Source: Chloroflexota bacterium (GTDB taxonomy: Bacteria > Chloroflexota > Dehalococcoidia > Lucifugimonadales > UBA1127). Taken from it: a DNA stretch of 13,290 bases. Below the pieces are notes generated by a model. The model was not told where the DNA came from and ran no database searches. It saw only the letters and a program-made list of their open reading frames with translations. The stretch covers positions 1 to 13,290 of the forward strand of contig JAPPNT010000224.1 of the NCBI GenBank assembly GCA_028873745.1, given 5' to 3'. Positions 5,640-13,257 of this stretch are shown here, one piece after another. Made by a program: the position numbers and the translations under genes. The first letter of the stretch is position 1. Every line of letters begins with the position of its first letter.

Positions 5640-7586
5640 TTAGCCGTCCAGGTTCTCGATGCGGACGGGCGTTAGGTCGTCGGCCGAGGTGAAGCCGAAG
5701 AGGCGGGAGTAGAAGTAGAACTCGGCCTCCAAGGTGCGCCTGATGGTCTGCGCTTGCCGGAAGCCGTGGCCCTCGCCGGGGAAGGTGATGTAGGTGGTCG
5801 GCACACCCTGCGACTTCAGCGCGTCGAACATGGCCTCCGACTGCTCCGGCGGCACGATGGTGTCGTCGAGGCCCTGGAAGAAGATGACGGGGCAGGAGAC
5901 CCAGTCGGCGGCGTTGATGGGAGAGCGCTCGCTGTACCGCTTGCGGTAGAGGGGGTAGGGGCCGACGAGGCCGACAAGGCTGGTGGCGTCGAACTTGTGG
6001 ATGCTGTTGAGCAATGCCTCGAGGTCACTGACGCCGAAGTAGCTGGCGCCGGCGCTGAAGACGTCGCGGAAGGCCATGGCGGAGAGGGCGGTGTAGCCGC
6101 CGGCGCTGCCGCCGCTGATGGCGATCCGCTGCCCGTCGACCTCGCCGCGCTCGATGAGGAAGAGGGCGGCGTTGACGCAGTCGTTCACGTCCACGACGCC
6201 CCACTCGCCGATGAGGCGCTCGCGGTAGTCACGGCCGAAGCCCGCGCTGCCGCCGTAGTTGACGTCCAGGAGGGCAAAGCCGCGGCTGGTCCAGTACTGG
6301 ATGGAGAGGCTGAACTCGGGCGTGGTGGCCTCGTGGGGGCCGCCGTGGCAGGTGACGAGCATGGGCGGCCGCTCGCCCTCGGGCGCGGCGAAGGCGTCGT
6401 TCTTGGGCGCATAGTAGAAGGCGTGGGCCGTCAGCCCGTTTTCCGTGGGGAACTCGACGGCAATGGGCACGGAGAGGCACTCGGGCGGGATCTCGGTCTC
6501 GGTCTCGACCCGGAGCACGTCGAGGCTGCCCTCCTCCAGGTCCAGCTCCAGGAGGGAGATGGGGCGCGTGGGGGAACCGCCGGTGAACACGACGCGGCCG
6601 GGGGCGGCCTGCAGGTCGCCGTGGCCCATGACCCAGTAGGGGTTGTCCAGGGGGGTAACCCGCAGGTCTGACAGGCCGAGGCGCACCAGCCGCCAGACGC
6701 CGCGCTGCACGTAGCAGCAGACGAGGGACTCGTCCGAATCGAAGCCGTAGGAGGACATGCCGACCCACCAGTTGGCCTTTGAGACCTCGCCCTCCACCTG
6801 CAGGACGGGGGTTACCTCGCCGTCGAGCCAGCGGTAGACGTTGGCCCAGTCGGTGCGGTCGGAGATGAAGTAGAGGGCGCCGTCGGGGCCCCACTCGGGC
6901 TGCAGGACGGTCTCGTCGACGCCGCCGGCGACCATGACGGGGTCGACGAGGGAGCCGTCGGCGGCGATCCCGGCGACCCAGAGCTCGGTGCCGTCCCAGG
7001 GCATGTTGGGCTGGTCCCAGGATACCCACGCTAGGCGATCGCACGCGGCGTTGACGGCCGGCCAGCTGTAGAAGTCGTTGTCCGTGACCAGGACGGCGGG
7101 GTCCGAGCGGCCCTCCGGGTCAATGGCGACGATCTCGTTGAGGACCTCCTCGCCGCCGCGCAAGTGGTTCTCGCAGACGCAGATGATGCGGTTGCGCACG
7201 GGGTCGAAAACCTTGCTGCCGAAGCGAAGATCCCCTTCCTCCGGGGTGATGGGGACGGGGTCCTCGCCAATGCGGTGCCGGTAGACGCGCTGGTCTGCGA
7301 AGTTGGAGAAGAAGACGACGCCGTCGTGGACCGTGTAGCCCCGTGCGCCGTACTCGTGGAGCGTGGTGCCGACGCTGAAGCCGGGCGGGGTGACCTCGAC
7401 GGCGCTGCCTCCGGGCCCGCGCTTCATCACAAGGCCGCGGCCCTCCTCGGCAGGGCGAATCTCGACCCAATACGTGTCCGGGCCGTCGAGCTCGATACGC
7501 CCGAGCTGGATGGTCTCGCCGGCGGCCATGTCCAACGTTACGGGCGATGACCACGCGCCGTAGGGAGCGATTCGGGGGGATGCCAT
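5640..7586 (-). CDS. S9 family (prolyl oligopeptidase/dipeptidyl aminopeptidase-like) serine peptidase
   Basis: A 648-aa serine peptidase. Residues 1 to about 370 form the beta-propeller-like N-terminal half, with recurring blades such as FYSWPAVNAACDRLAWVSWD. Residues about 380-635 are the alpha/beta-hydrolase domain: HGGPHEATTPEF (414-425) at the oxyanion region, nucleophile S494 in ISGGSAGGYTA, D575 in GLDDTIVPPEQS, and H607 in FPGEGHGF. This is the complete Ser-Asp-His triad of family S9, which cleaves short peptides, often after proline, or acylated peptides. No signal peptide is seen, so it is probably cytoplasmic. The frame stays open far upstream, but into the opposite-strand ATP-grasp gene. 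The ATG at 7586, with GCAGGAGAG just upstream, is the natural start and matches the usual N-terminus. The gene is divergent from the ATP-grasp gene, with 183 bp between starts. Confidence 0.93.
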   Translation of the reverse strand: MASPRIAPYGAWSSPVTLDMAAGETIQLGRIELDGPDTYWVEIRPAEEGRGLVMKRGPGGSAVEVTPPGFSVGTTLHEYGARGYTVHDGVVFFSNFADQRVYRHRIGEDPVPITPEEGDLRFGSKVFDPVRNRIICVCENHLRGGEEVLNEIVAIDPEGRSDPAVLVTDNDFYSWPAVNAACDRLAWVSWDQPNMPWDGTELWVAGIAADGSLVDPVMVAGGVDETVLQPEWGPDGALYFISDRTDWANVYRWLDGEVTPVLQVEGEVSKANWWVGMSSYGFDSDESLVCCYVQRGVWRLVRLGLSDLRVTPLDNPYWVMGHGDLQAAPGRVVFTGGSPTRPISLLELDLEEGSLDVLRVETETEIPPECLSVPIAVEFPTENGLTAHAFYYAPKNDAFAAPEGERPPMLVTCHGGPHEATTPEFSLSIQYWTSRGFALLDVNYGGSAGFGRDYRERLIGEWGVVDVNDCVNAALFLIERGEVDGQRIAISGGSAGGYTALSAMAFRDVFSAGASYFGVSDLEALLNSIHKFDATSLVGLVGPYPLYRKRYSERSPINAADWVSCPVIFFQGLDDTIVPPEQSEAMFDALKSQGVPTTYITFPGEGHGFRQAQTIRRTLEAEFYFYSRLFGFTSADDLTPVRIENLDG

Positions 7587-7645
7587 GGCCCTCTCCTGCA
7601 AGCTGCGTGCAGCGTTTTCCTGGGGAAGAACATGGTACGTCCGGG

Positions 7646-7669
7646 CAATCGGCTTTGCAATCGGCTTTG
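7646..7669. repeat. Tandem 12-bp direct repeat in the divergent promoter region
   Basis: CAATCGGCTTTG occurs twice back to back (7646-7657, 7658-7669), followed by a third partial CAATT. It lies between the divergent peptidase and ATP-grasp starts, about 26 bp upstream of the ATP-grasp -35 box. It could be paired regulator sites or simple replication slippage. Confidence 0.6.
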
Positions 7670-7694
7670 CAATTGCGCTGGCCGGTGGCCGCTT

Positions 7695-7723
7695 TTGCCA
7701 TGCGCGGGAGGAGCGGGTACACT
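7695..7723 (+). promoter_or_regulatory. Promoter of the ATP-grasp gene
   Basis: -35 TTGCCA (7695-7700), a 17-bp spacer and -10 TACACT (7718-7723) resemble a sigma-70 promoter. Transcription would start near 7730, beside a small AGGCC-TTGC-GGCCT hairpin (7729-7742), leaving a leader of about 40 nt. Confidence 0.55.
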
Positions 7724-7769
7724 TTTTGAGGCCTTGCGGCCTGAGAATCGGTTGGAAAGGAGCGGCCCA

Positions 7770-8780
7770 GTGGCAGTCAAAGAAGTGTATGACATCGCCA
7801 TTTCCACGCCCTTCTCCAATTACGACTTTTTCGCCCACCGCATGATGGAGCTGTGCGGCCAGATGGGGCTCACGTACTTCTTTGTCAATGAGCTCTGGGT
7901 GACTGAGTTTTTGGAGAAGCTGCAGAACAAGGAGCTTCAGGTGCGCGTGCTGCTGGACATGACGGCGGCGCAGACCGACGATGACGACCCCTTCACGATA
8001 CTGGCGCGTGAGGTCAAGCGGCAGAAGGGCTACGTCATCGACGACCCGGAGAACGTGGCGAAGGTGGTGCACAAGGGATACTTCCACCAGGTGCTGCTTG
8101 ACAACAAGGTGCCGGTGCCGGAGACCATCGTGGTCAATCGCGAGGACTTCGCAACCTTCGACGTGGATGACGAGGTGGTGAGGCGCGTGGGCCTCCCCTT
8201 CGTCGTCAAGCCCGCGTGGGGAGACTCGGGCCTGGGCGTCGTCGTGGACGGGTACTCCAAGGCGGCGCTGTACAAGTCAGCGCAGGAGGCGTACAAGTCG
8301 GACGCATTCCTGCTGCAGCGGTACGTCGACCCGCAGATGCTGGGCAACCACGCGGCGTGGTTCCGGCTCTACTACATCTGCGGGCAGGTGATCCCGTGCT
8401 GGTGGGACCCCAAGAGCCACGAATACCACCTGGTCTCGCCGAGCCAAGTGCGCCGGTACAAGCTGCAGGACCTGCGGCGCATTGTGCGGGGCATCGCCCG
8501 GTTGGCGAAGATGAAGAAGTTCAGCTGTGAGATCTGCCTGGACAAGGACGGCAAGTTCTACACCGTGGACTACGTGAACGCGGACCCGGACATGAACCCC
8601 CGCTCCTACTACTACAACGGCGTGCCCGACGAGGTGGTGCGCCACATTGTGTGGCTGTTGTTCACGGACGCCATGCGCGTGGTGAAGCGGGGACAGGGCT
8701 TTTTCGACGAGGACCTGGCCGAGGCCGAAGGCGGCTGGCTGGAGCAGCGGCGGCTGGAGCAGATGGCGCGGGCAGAGTGA
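7770..8780 (+). CDS. ATP-grasp domain protein, RimK/carboxylate-amine ligase-like, substrate unknown
   Basis: A 336-aa cytoplasmic protein. The GTG at 7770 is chosen because AAAGGAG lies seven bases upstream; the frame extends further upstream (to 7632), but through promoter sequence with implausible residues. ATP-grasp features are a pre-grasp region with VIDDPENVAKVVHKGYF (89-105), VPVPETIVV (114-122), FVVKPAWGDSGLGVVV (144-159, nucleotide-binding K147 and Gly-rich loop), LLQRYV (181-186), and the Mg-ATP site SCEICLDKDGKFYTVDYVN (E254, D267, N270). Such enzymes activate a carboxylate as acyl phosphate and join it to an amine or thiol. The N-terminal 60 residues match no domain I recognise. 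The long Tyr-rich YYICGQVIPCWWDPKSHEYH (201-220) and RSYYYNG (278-284) segments are distinctive. The gene appears monocistronic and ends with TGA, 27 bp before the convergent mgtE stop, with no visible terminator. Confidence 0.85.
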   Translation: MAVKEVYDIAISTPFSNYDFFAHRMMELCGQMGLTYFFVNELWVTEFLEKLQNKELQVRVLLDMTAAQTDDDDPFTILAREVKRQKGYVIDDPENVAKVVHKGYFHQVLLDNKVPVPETIVVNREDFATFDVDDEVVRRVGLPFVVKPAWGDSGLGVVVDGYSKAALYKSAQEAYKSDAFLLQRYVDPQMLGNHAAWFRLYYICGQVIPCWWDPKSHEYHLVSPSQVRRYKLQDLRRIVRGIARLAKMKKFSCEICLDKDGKFYTVDYVNADPDMNPRSYYYNGVPDEVVRHIVWLLFTDAMRVVKRGQGFFDEDLAEAEGGWLEQRRLEQMARAE

Positions 8781-8807
8781 TTGCGAGACTCCAGCCTCCC
8801 CCAGTTT

Positions 8808-10241
8808 CTACACGATCAGGTTGATGGCAGCCGTCGCGATGCCGAGGAAGAGCAGGAAGCCAAACACGTCCGTGAACGTGGTGACGATGACGGCAGACGC
8901 GACGGCGGGGTCGACGCCGATGCGCCGCAGGAAGAGGGGCACCGCCGCGCCAACGGTGCCGGCGATGACCATGTTGCCCAGCATCGACAAGCCCAACACA
9001 AGCCCAAGCCCGAGGTTCTGCTTCCAGACGATGGCGATGGCCGCGACGAGGATTCCCAGCCAGACGCCGTGGAGGAGCCCCAGGACGGCCTCGCGCACCA
9101 GCAGCCGCGCCGCGCCCACGCCGACGAGCTCGCCCAGGGCGATGGCGCGCACGATGAGCGTGAGCGTCTGCGTGCCGCCGATGCCGCCCTGGCCGGCCAC
9201 CACAGGAAGGAAGGCGGCGAGGACGACCACCTGAGCGAGCGTCGGCTCGAAGAGCGCGACGGTCCCCGCCGCCAGGAACGCCGTGCCGAGGTTCACGGTA
9301 AGCCACGGGAGCCGTGTCCGGATGGAGCTCGAAAGCGGGGCGCCCACGGTCTCGCCCGCAACGCTGGCGACCTGCTGCATCTGCCGGGTGTCGTGCTCGA
9401 CGGTGGCGCTGAGGAGGGCCTCGGGGAGGACGACGCCAATGAGCCTTCCCTCGTCAACGACGGGAAGCTGGGTCAGGTTGTAGTGGCGCTGAAGCCGGGC
9501 GCACTCGTCGGCGGGCGTGTCGACGGCGACGGTTGCGACGATGGGCGACGCGATGGGCCGGACGGGGGAGTCGTCGTCCGCGATGACCAGGTCCGCCATG
9601 CCGACCTGACCAATGACGACGCCGTCGTCTCCCGTCACAAAGAGATGCGTCAGCTTCCGGCGGACATCGCCGATGTCCCGGAGGACGTCCTTCGCGGCCC
9701 CGACCATGGCGTCCACCATCACGGCGGGGGCGTGCTCGTCCATGAGGGCGCCGGCGGTGTTCGGCGCATGTGCGAGGATCTCCTCGACCTCGGCCTCCGG
9801 CAGGGGTTGCTCGAGGGACTCCGCGACCTTTCTGATGCGCAGGATGTGGAAGGGAAACAGGGTGAGGCGCTCAAGGGTGGCAAGGGCCTGGCTGGGGCGC
9901 ATCTGGCCGATGACCCACATGAGGACGCGTGAACCGAGGCGGGCGCTGAACCGCGCCGCTTCCACGGGGTTCATCTGCTGCAGCATCCACACGACGGTGT
10001 CCGGCGACATGACGCGCAGCAGAGTATCCCGGCTGGTGCGCGGAAGGCCGGCGAGAATGCTCGCCATGTCCGCCGGGTGCAGCCCGCGCAGCATCGCCAG
10101 CGCGTGGTGCTCGTAACCGGCCTTGATCAGGCCTCTGACCTCCTCAGCGATCCTGTCCGCTTCCCTGAGGGAGATCGCCAGGGGTTGGCCGAGGCCGGCA
10201 CCGAGGCCGTCCGGGGTCTCTCTGCGTTCGCTTTCACTCAT
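8808..10241 (-). CDS. mgtE: MgtE family magnesium transporter
   Basis: A 477-aa inner-membrane Mg2+ channel/transporter of normal MgtE length. The order is an alpha-helical MgtE N domain (about 26-160, with HPADMASILAGLP), paired CBS domains (about 163-225 and 229-282) that sense cytosolic Mg2+, a connecting helix, and a five-segment pore domain (about 311-477). Conserved pore elements are FLPVVAGQGGIGGTQTLT (344-361), ALGEL (368-372) and VTTFTDVFGFLLF (453-465). D458 corresponds to the pore Asp that binds Mg2+ in the family. Transport is probably gated closed when CBS and N-domain sites are Mg2+-loaded. The ATG at 10241 has only a distant AGGGAG (11 bases), so initiation may be weak or slightly further in. 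It lies 64 bp downstream of the YihY-type gene on the same strand, separated by an inverted repeat. Confidence 0.94.
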   Translation of the reverse strand: MSESERRETPDGLGAGLGQPLAISLREADRIAEEVRGLIKAGYEHHALAMLRGLHPADMASILAGLPRTSRDTLLRVMSPDTVVWMLQQMNPVEAARFSARLGSRVLMWVIGQMRPSQALATLERLTLFPFHILRIRKVAESLEQPLPEAEVEEILAHAPNTAGALMDEHAPAVMVDAMVGAAKDVLRDIGDVRRKLTHLFVTGDDGVVIGQVGMADLVIADDDSPVRPIASPIVATVAVDTPADECARLQRHYNLTQLPVVDEGRLIGVVLPEALLSATVEHDTRQMQQVASVAGETVGAPLSSSIRTRLPWLTVNLGTAFLAAGTVALFEPTLAQVVVLAAFLPVVAGQGGIGGTQTLTLIVRAIALGELVGVGAARLLVREAVLGLLHGVWLGILVAAIAIVWKQNLGLGLVLGLSMLGNMVIAGTVGAAVPLFLRRIGVDPAVASAVIVTTFTDVFGFLLFLGIATAAINLIV

Positions 10242-10282
10242 GCTGAGTCACGCTCCCTGTTTCGACTGAGCCGCCTGCCGGG

Positions 10283-10297
10283 GGACAATCATTGTCC
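10283..10297. repeat. Inverted repeat between the YihY-type gene and mgtE
   Basis: GGACAAT-C-ATTGTCC is a perfect 15-bp palindrome; as RNA it forms GGACAA-TCA-TTGTCC. It can be extended by CCGCC (10271-10275) with GGCGG (10301-10305). It lies just past the YihY stop and 42 bases before the mgtE ATG. It could be an operator, an attenuating hairpin or a weak terminator; no T tract follows. Confidence 0.55.
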
Positions 10298-10305
10298 TTG
10301 GGCGG

Positions 10306-12048
10306 TCAACGTTCAGCGCTCCTGCCCGGCCTAAGCTCGCCCGCGGCCCTTGTCAGGGCCGCCCCGTACAAGAAGATGAGGCTCGCGACGTAGGCCCACA
10401 TCATCAAGACGACTACGGAGGAGGCCGGCCCGTATACGGCGTTCCGCTGGCTGGCAAAGCCCGTAAACCAGAAAAACAGGTGCTTCCCCGTCTCGAACAA
10501 TATGATGGCGACCACAGCGCCGTACGTCGCGTCCTTCCACTCCACGTGCGCGTGCGGCAATTTGTGGTACACGATGACAAAGATGGCGGCGGTCAGCGTC
10601 ACGGGCACCACGGCGGAGACCGCTCCCAATGTGCCCAGCGTCACACGAGAGAACTCCCCCGCCACTCCAAGGCCGGCGCCAAAGGACACGGCAAACTGCA
10701 GCAGGGCCGTCATCCCAAGGGACAGCAGGAACACGCATGACACCGCGAACGCGATGACCGCATTTGTGGCGGTGATCTGGACGGCCCGCCGGGCTTCACT
10801 CCCGAAGATTCGCCTGAGCGACCGGTCCGCAGCCATGAAAAGGCCGTTGGCGCCCAGCACGATGCCGAGCACGGCCAATACACCAAACACCAGTGAGCCG
10901 GATATGAGGGCTTGCACGGCCTCGCGAATGAGGTCGCTTGATGCGGGGAAGTAGTGGATGAGCAATTCAGTGATCTGCTCGCTGACCGTTACCGGGTCGC
11001 CAAACGCCGCAATGGCCATGATGGCCAGGGCGACCAAGGGCAGAAAGGACATGATGGTGAAGTAGGCAAGGGAACCCGCAAGGTCTATGGCGCCGACCTG
11101 GATGAGGATTCTTGCCGCTCTGACCATGGCCGCCACACGCCACGCAGCCCGTCCGCGCGGCAATTCGACGGACAGCCTGTCGACGACCTCCGTCAGGCTC
11201 GTCTCCAGCCGGGGTGAGATGCGCAACTGCGGGCGCTGCAGTTTACGCAGCACCAACCGCCGAACGCTGTCCCCGTGCGACTGGCTGACTTCATACGCGG
11301 CTTCCACGACGCCGGTTGCCGCTGCGACAACCACCTCCTCAGCCAGCGCGTCTGCGCCCTGGGCCTCCTGAAGCGCGGCGTCGACCGCCTGGCCGGAGAC
11401 GCCTTCCACTTCAGCCAGTCCCTGCTCCGCGACCGCATCATGCGTCACCAACTTGTAGGCCGCGCTCCGGGTCGCCTCCGCGATGTCGCCGCCAGCGACA
11501 GACACGCCTGCGACGACTCCCCCAACGGCGGCGACAGCCGCGTCCCTGAGGTCGCCGCCGGCCTCGACAGCAGCGTCGACGGCGCCCTCCGCGGCGGCGG
11601 ACGCAGCGTCCGCGCCGGCAATGCCAACAGACATGGCGCCGACTACGGCTCCCTCAACAGCTTCACGGCCAATGTCCTTGCTCTCACCGGAGACCTGCCG
11701 TGAGGCCCTGTTGGCTCCGACGACGACCTCCCGCACCGCGGGAGTGGTCACCATCACAACCTGTCCCGTGCCCTCCACGACACCAACGATGGCGTCCCGC
11801 ACAAAGGCGCGGGTTTCTCCGCCAACCTCACCAACCGCCCTGATCGCGCCCTCCACGGCTTCACGGGTCAGGTGTGTGGCGCCCAGGCCGAGAAGGCGGG
11901 TGCCCCTCATCGCTCTGACGGCGGCGGAACGCACCACATTCCTTGTGGGCACGTTGCCGGCCCGCTTGCTTCCGTCAAGGGCTGACTTGACTTCCTCAGC
12001 CACGCGTTCCGAGGGGGCATGGGGGTCATTCATGTACTTCTCACTCAT
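10306..12048 (-). CDS. YihY/BrkB family membrane protein with N-terminal 22-residue repeat array
   Basis: A 580-aa fusion. Residues 300-570 are a YihY/BrkB domain (formerly misnamed RNase BN) with about six membrane segments, including SLAYFTIMSFLPLVALAIM (326-344) and YGPASSVVVLMMWAYVASLI near the C-terminus. The family has no settled biochemical role, though transport or envelope functions have been proposed. Residues 35-279 are an unusual extension: eleven 22-residue repeats, gapless except for a three-residue insertion (D233-L235). The repeats carry R6, E/D7, V9-V10, G11, E/R14, G15 and a G20-G21 turn, as in TREAVEGAIRAVGEVGGE. Ordinary BrkB proteins start near the membrane domain and lack this array. 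The array matches the free-standing repeat protein at 12355-13206 repeat by repeat. The ATG at 12048 lacks a good Shine-Dalgarno site; M6 (12033) is an alternative. The stop is TGA. Confidence 0.87.
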   Translation of the reverse strand: MSEKYMNDPHAPSERVAEEVKSALDGSKRAGNVPTRNVVRSAAVRAMRGTRLLGLGATHLTREAVEGAIRAVGEVGGETRAFVRDAIVGVVEGTGQVVMVTTPAVREVVVGANRASRQVSGESKDIGREAVEGAVVGAMSVGIAGADAASAAAEGAVDAAVEAGGDLRDAAVAAVGGVVAGVSVAGGDIAEATRSAAYKLVTHDAVAEQGLAEVEGVSGQAVDAALQEAQGADALAEEVVVAAATGVVEAAYEVSQSHGDSVRRLVLRKLQRPQLRISPRLETSLTEVVDRLSVELPRGRAAWRVAAMVRAARILIQVGAIDLAGSLAYFTIMSFLPLVALAIMAIAAFGDPVTVSEQITELLIHYFPASSDLIREAVQALISGSLVFGVLAVLGIVLGANGLFMAADRSLRRIFGSEARRAVQITATNAVIAFAVSCVFLLSLGMTALLQFAVSFGAGLGVAGEFSRVTLGTLGAVSAVVPVTLTAAIFVIVYHKLPHAHVEWKDATYGAVVAIILFETGKHLFFWFTGFASQRNAVYGPASSVVVLMMWAYVASLIFLYGAALTRAAGELRPGRSAER

Positions 12049-12354
12049 TGGGAGGTCCGAGCAGTCAACTCCGGCGGTCGGGTTGGCAGGGGCGGTTGAG
12101 TCAAGGGGAGCGCATCACCAGGCCGCTTGGGAGCATGGCGCCGTATTCGGAAACTCCGGCAGCAGCCGGGAGCGAAACAGCCCCTTCCCCTCCAGGAGGT
12201 CGACCCAGATGTCGTTCCCCCTCATTGGGGAGGCCACGCTGAGCGGCCCCGGCGCCTGAGGCGCAAGAGAAAATGTGGCGGGCCTGCTTCCATTCTACCG
12301 CCTTTGCAGGCCCGCCCGCAGATGGACTTGCAGTTTCAGGGGAGCCGGACGCCG
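12049..12354. other. Intergenic region between the two repeat-protein genes
   Basis: About 306 bases without a supported gene. It holds the hairpin at 12277-12316. CTCATTGGGAGG at the YihY start is echoed by CTCATTGGGGAGG at 12222-12234. No clear promoter for the YihY-type gene is visible. A 36-codon minus-strand frame beginning near 12225 has no ribosome binding site. Confidence 0.5.
12277..12316 (-). terminator. Hairpin terminator after the 22-residue-repeat protein gene
   Basis: A perfect 11-bp stem, GGCGGGCCTGC (12277-12287) with GCAGGCCCGCC (12306-12316), has an 18-nt loop. Read on the minus strand it lies 38 bases past the gene's TAG and is followed by ACATTTTCTC, a fair U tract. It probably separates this gene from the YihY-type gene, which would then need its own promoter. 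Confidence 0.65.
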
Positions 12355-13206
12355 CTAGGCCGACCCCTTTTCTTCAGCCTTGTCACCTGAGATTGCGGAA
12401 TCCACCACCACCCTGACGCCCTGAATGGTGCCGGAAACTGCGTCTCTGACGGCGTCGCCGGCGGCGTCGCTCACGTCGTAGGCGGCCTCGACTGCTCCCG
12501 TCGCCACTGCCGCGGAGGCTTTTTCTGCGTCAACGCCCACGGTCCGTGCGGCGTTGATCGCGCCGCTCACGGCTGAGACGGCAACCTGTGCCAGGTCCTC
12601 CCCGACGACGGCAGCGCTGCTGATGAGTTGCCTTGAAGTTTCCCGGGCGGCCGTTGTCACGTCTCCGCCCGTGCTCGCTACAGCCGTGATAACGCCGGCG
12701 ACTGTCCCCTGCGCGGCGGAGGTCAATGCCCCGCCTATCTCTCGGGTGCCGTCAATGGCGCCTCGGGTCACCTGAACGAGCGACTGTTCCGCCGTGAGAC
12801 CGACGGAAGCGCCGCCGCGCAAAGCGCCTTCAACTGCGCCCTGCGCCGCCGACCCCAGTTCCGCACCGGCGTCGCTGGAGCCCCGGATTGCGCCCACCAC
12901 CACATCATGGAGCATCGTCGTGGTGGCGGTGGCCACCTGGCCCGTTCCCTCGATGACGCCGACAGCCGAGTCCCTGACAAGGGCGACGGCTTCCCCACTG
13001 ATGTTTCCGGTGGCCTGCAGGACACCCACTATTGCGTCCTGCGCCAGGTGGCCCGCTTCACCGCCGATGGTTCGTGCGCCCTGGAGCGCGCTTACCGTGG
13101 TGTCCCTGACCACGTCAATGGCTACTCCCGTTATTTCGCCCGTGCCCCGCAATGTTCCGGCCAGGGAGTCCCTGACAGCCATTCCCACTTTCCCAAGAAT
13201 CGACAT
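12355..13206 (-). CDS. Free-standing protein of twelve gapless 22-residue repeats, function unknown
   Basis: A 283-aa protein I do not recognise as a named family. After six residues (MSILGK) it consists of exactly twelve 22-residue units (residues 7-270) with no insertion or deletion, then a 13-residue charged tail. Recurrent positions are R/Q6, D/E7, A8, V9-V10, G11, hydrophobic 12-13, E/R14, G/A15, V/I19 and G20-G21; the fourth unit begins AVALVRDSAVGVIEGTGQV. Each unit could be a short amphipathic helix plus a Gly turn. Twenty-two-residue periodicity recalls apolipoprotein-type and LEA-type lipid- or stress-related repeats, but this is analogy only. There is no signal peptide, no transmembrane segment and no Cys. 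ATG 13206 is chosen for AGGAGG five bases upstream; an adjacent GTG at 13209 is also possible. The minus-strand TATAAT at 13257-13252 probably drives it. Confidence 0.82.
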   Translation of the reverse strand: MSILGKVGMAVRDSLAGTLRGTGEITGVAIDVVRDTTVSALQGARTIGGEAGHLAQDAIVGVLQATGNISGEAVALVRDSAVGVIEGTGQVATATTTMLHDVVVGAIRGSSDAGAELGSAAQGAVEGALRGGASVGLTAEQSLVQVTRGAIDGTREIGGALTSAAQGTVAGVITAVASTGGDVTTAARETSRQLISSAAVVGEDLAQVAVSAVSGAINAARTVGVDAEKASAAVATGAVEAAYDVSDAAGDAVRDAVSGTIQGVRVVVDSAISGDKAEEKGSA

Positions 13207-13251
13207 CACATCCTCCTGTCACATCCTGCATGGGGCAGAATGGGATTCGGC

Positions 13252-13257
13252 ATTATA
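13252..13257 (-). promoter_or_regulatory. -10 box for the 22-residue-repeat protein gene
   Basis: A perfect minus-strand TATAAT, about 45 bases before the ATG at 13206. The -35 position would fall in the terminal poly-C/poly-G stretch and cannot be read reliably. Confidence 0.5.

Noticed and set aside
7632..7769. Longer N-terminus of the ATP-grasp protein from 7632
   Set aside because: This stretch contains the promoter and tandem repeat and encodes Cys/Arg/Pro-rich residues unlike the family. GTG 7770 has an ideal RBS.
7587..8087. N-terminal extension of the S9 peptidase up to 8087
   Set aside because: It overlaps the opposite-strand ATP-grasp gene, and its sequence is antisense to that gene. 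ATG 7586 has a good RBS.
12118..12225. 36-codon minus-strand ORF upstream of the YihY-type gene
   Set aside because: There is no ribosome binding site (CCTCCCC precedes the ATG) and no recognisable sequence; it may be chance.
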